From the NCBI RefSeq assembly GCF_964355755.1, contig NC_092674.1, forward strand, positions 9,739,001-9,803,000: a DNA stretch of 64,000 bases, written 5' to 3'. This stretch comes from Antedon mediterranea (Eukaryota; Echinodermata; Crinoidea; Comatulida; Antedonidae). Below, piece by piece: positions 62,601-64,000 of this stretch. Within the stretch, counting starts at the first letter, position 1, and each line of letters opens with the position of its first letter. Under the pieces are notes generated by a model that was given only the letters and a program-made list of their open reading frames with translations, was not told where the DNA came from and did not search any database. The position numbers and the translations under genes are program-made.

Positions 62601-64000
62601 TGATACGAAAGAGGAAATTGCGCCCGAGTGCAGGAACGGAGTTGATGTAACAACTCGACATAAAAGTACTGACGCTTTACGTGAAATTGATGCGAAAGAA
62701 AACCATGGTGTTTGCAAAGGAAAGAGATTATCGGGAAAACGGAGAGTTGTCAATGTTGAAAAAGAAAACGATGAATCATTATCGGAAACGGAAATACTGC
62801 GACGAACAAAACACAATGACACTTCTATTGACCAATCAGAACAATTATATATTGACAACAGTGATAGTAATCTTTCATCAGATCTGCGAACATTAAGTTT
62901 AGGGAAACGCCGAAATCAAAAGAATCAGAAATCACGGACCAAAGAATGGATTGAAGATATGAGTGATGACAGTTTATCAAATTTTGAAGATTTAAAAAAA
63001 TCAAATGAAAATGATCATGTTAAAAACTTCAACCGTTTAAGATGTGATAGCGATGATAGTGTTTCAGAAAGTGATCAAAAGCCAAAGAGGAACCGTCGCA
63101 GGTCCAAGCAAATGTCGGGCAATCATAAAATTGTGAAAAACAAATCGTTTGCGAATGAAAGCGATGATAATTCTGTTCCAGTTCATGTGGAAGAGAAAAA
63201 TAAAATAATACCCGATAAACAAATGCAATCAAAAAATAGTACTGTAGACCAAAATGATTGTGTGGCAAAGAATCAAAATATTGACACTAAAAATATTGAC
63301 ACTAACTGTACAAACAGTAGATTGACTGTCAGGACAAAGGCAATGCGAAAGATTCTTCCTCCCAGAGTAAAAAACTTAGTAAACAAACTGAAAGAATCAG
63401 CTAGTAAGAAAAACGATATCAAATCAAAGCTATTATCTGGCAAAGTGCATGAGAATGATGTAGCGCACGACAGTAATGATACTGCCGTTAACCGTACAAG
63501 AAATACAAGGAAAGGTGTTCGCTCACGAACTGACTCATCCTCAAAAGAGGAATCAAATGTTCCTACAATTAGTAAAGAAGTAAAACCTATTAAAGGGAGC
63601 GATGAGGCAATTACTACCTCAACAAGAAATTCGCGGAAGTGTGTTCGTGAAAGAGTAGAATTGCCTTCAAAAGAAAAATCAAATGGGCCAACAAGGGAGA
63701 GAATAAATTCAGAAATAAAATCTGAAAGAGAGAGTGATGAATCAGTAAATCTGTATTCACAGGAGAGTAACCGTAAAAGGACAGATTCAGTTTCAGAAGT
63801 AAAGTCTAGGTTTTCAGCCAATAATGATAGTATTGAGGTTGATATTAGAGCGGATAGAGACAGTGATGATTCAATACGCTTAACAAGGCAGACATGTTTC
63901 CAAGCAAAAGTGCCCTTAGAGACGAGTAAAAGTGATAAACAAATTGAAAAGAAATCTGAGGGTGCCAGTGATGAATTTGGTCCTCATCCAACAAAACATC
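53683..64000 (+). CDS. JADE: JADE-family PHD-finger protein (3' partial), 14 exons seen
   Basis: JADE proteins are scaffolds of the HBO1 (KAT7)-ING4/5-MEAF6 histone acetyltransferase complex. Exons: 53683-53721, 54278-54471, 55380-55537, 57341-57399, 57584-57673, 57956-58018, 58370-58488, 58793-58898, 59393-59458, 59608-59706, 60318-60430, 60977-61103, 61708-61830, and 62041 onward. Phases agree. The N-terminus has the EPL1-like [15 protein letters not shown] and WEKGVQVPV region. PHD1 starts at about residue 175 (CDVC ... MVFCDKC ... HQACYG ... WMCRTC). A Zn knuckle and extended PHD2 follow, from about 224 to 345 ([31 protein letters not shown]), then [11 protein letters not shown] and [14 protein letters not shown]. 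The last exon stays open for 1960 bases to the right edge as a Ser/Asp/Glu/Lys-rich tail. At least 1105 residues are coded, against ~820-840 in vertebrates; fly Rhinoceros is a giant relative. The ATG has A at -3. Confidence 0.93.
54495..54630. mobile_element. Family E inverted element copy (JADE intron 2)
   Basis: AAAGCTTAATTCACGCAAGG at the left and CCTAGTGGGAACCAAGCTTT at the right resemble the ends of the element at 45330-45645; it is shorter and eroded. Confidence 0.45.
56290..56600. repeat. Minisatellite, 17-bp GCCCAGATTGAGCACTT unit (JADE intron 3)
   Basis: About 18 units of GCCCAGATTGAGCACTT with variants (GTACGT, AAATTGAGC, CCCTTG) in tandem. It lies inside the intron, well away from exon ends. 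Confidence 0.9.
59111..59292. repeat. Three tandem 61-bp copies (JADE intron 8)
   Basis: Units begin AATGACACAATAAATAGTTG at 59111, 59172 and 59233 and carry GTTGTCATGCTCTTCATCTG. They are practically identical, so the triplication is recent. Confidence 0.93.
59902..60057. mobile_element. MITE family D, intact copy (JADE intron 10)
   Basis: TACAGTCAACTCTCCCAATA at the left and TATTGGGAGAGTTGACTGTA at the right are perfect inverted ends of a 156-bp element; the inner blocks read ACCATTAAAAACACATTCCG and GACTTTCCAGAAAACCAGAC. Other members or pieces lie at 20982-22066, 29184-29335 and 61870-61990. Confidence 0.88.
61505..61642 (-). mobile_element. tRNA-derived SINE, family 2 (JADE intron 12)
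   Basis: On the minus strand it reads GGAGCTGTAGCTTGGTGGTT and then AAGGTCCAGGGTTCAATC, close to the copy at 25030-25215, with a GGGTTTATAAGCTG tail. Confidence 0.68.

Noticed and set aside
1-64000. A previously undescribed multi-gene system
   Set aside because: The genes found are conserved, unrelated animal genes; the unusual features are repeats, transposons and splice-site oddities rather than a new system.

Overview
This is an intron-rich, AT-rich animal nuclear window with no prokaryotic or viral gene organisation. Four or five animal genes can be recognised. The transposon relics, tRNA-headed SINEs, many short 'aggcctag' runs and an NLR-style leucine-rich repeat (LRR) gene suggest an invertebrate deuterostome, most likely an echinoderm. 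The species call is an inference. The functional calls come from reading translations and from remembered family features; no database was searched.

Layout. (1) 1-2951, plus strand: the 3' part of a large repetitive LRR gene running in from the left edge, interrupted by one in-frame TAA. (2) 2952-7303: intergenic, with a palindromic MITE and an ~85-bp minisatellite. (3) 7304-19495, minus strand: neurochondrin (NCDN), rebuilt here as 15 exons and 609 residues with all splice phases agreeing. One intron carries a GC donor and another carries a near-perfect 24-bp satellite right next to a splice acceptor. (4) 20700-33127, plus strand: the Fe-S DNA helicase DDX11/ChlR1, 21 exons and 948 residues, divergent from NCDN across ~1.2 kb. 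Its introns hold two minisatellites, nested DNA transposons and a tandemly amplified exon-intron junction. (5) 36830-48816, minus strand: an SH3D19/Eve-1-like adaptor with a proline-rich N-terminal half and six C-terminal SH3 domains, 14 coding exons and 1175 residues, tail-to-tail with DDX11. (6) 53683-64000 and beyond, plus strand: a JADE-family PHD-finger protein of the histone acetyltransferase complex, 13 exons and then a very long open acidic/basic tail exon running off the right edge. A CRE plus E2F-like promoter candidate lies at ~51.2 kb.

The genes do not form one pathway. DDX11 acts in sister-chromatid cohesion and replication, JADE in HBO1-type histone acetylation, NCDN in neuronal signalling in vertebrates, and SH3D19 in endocytic or ADAM-related scaffolding. 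They are separate genes sharing a neighbourhood. I found no new multi-gene system. The observations most worth a second look are the single nonsense codon in the LRR gene, the 24-bp array against a splice site, the amplified DDX11 splice junction, the nested transposons and the oversized JADE tail.
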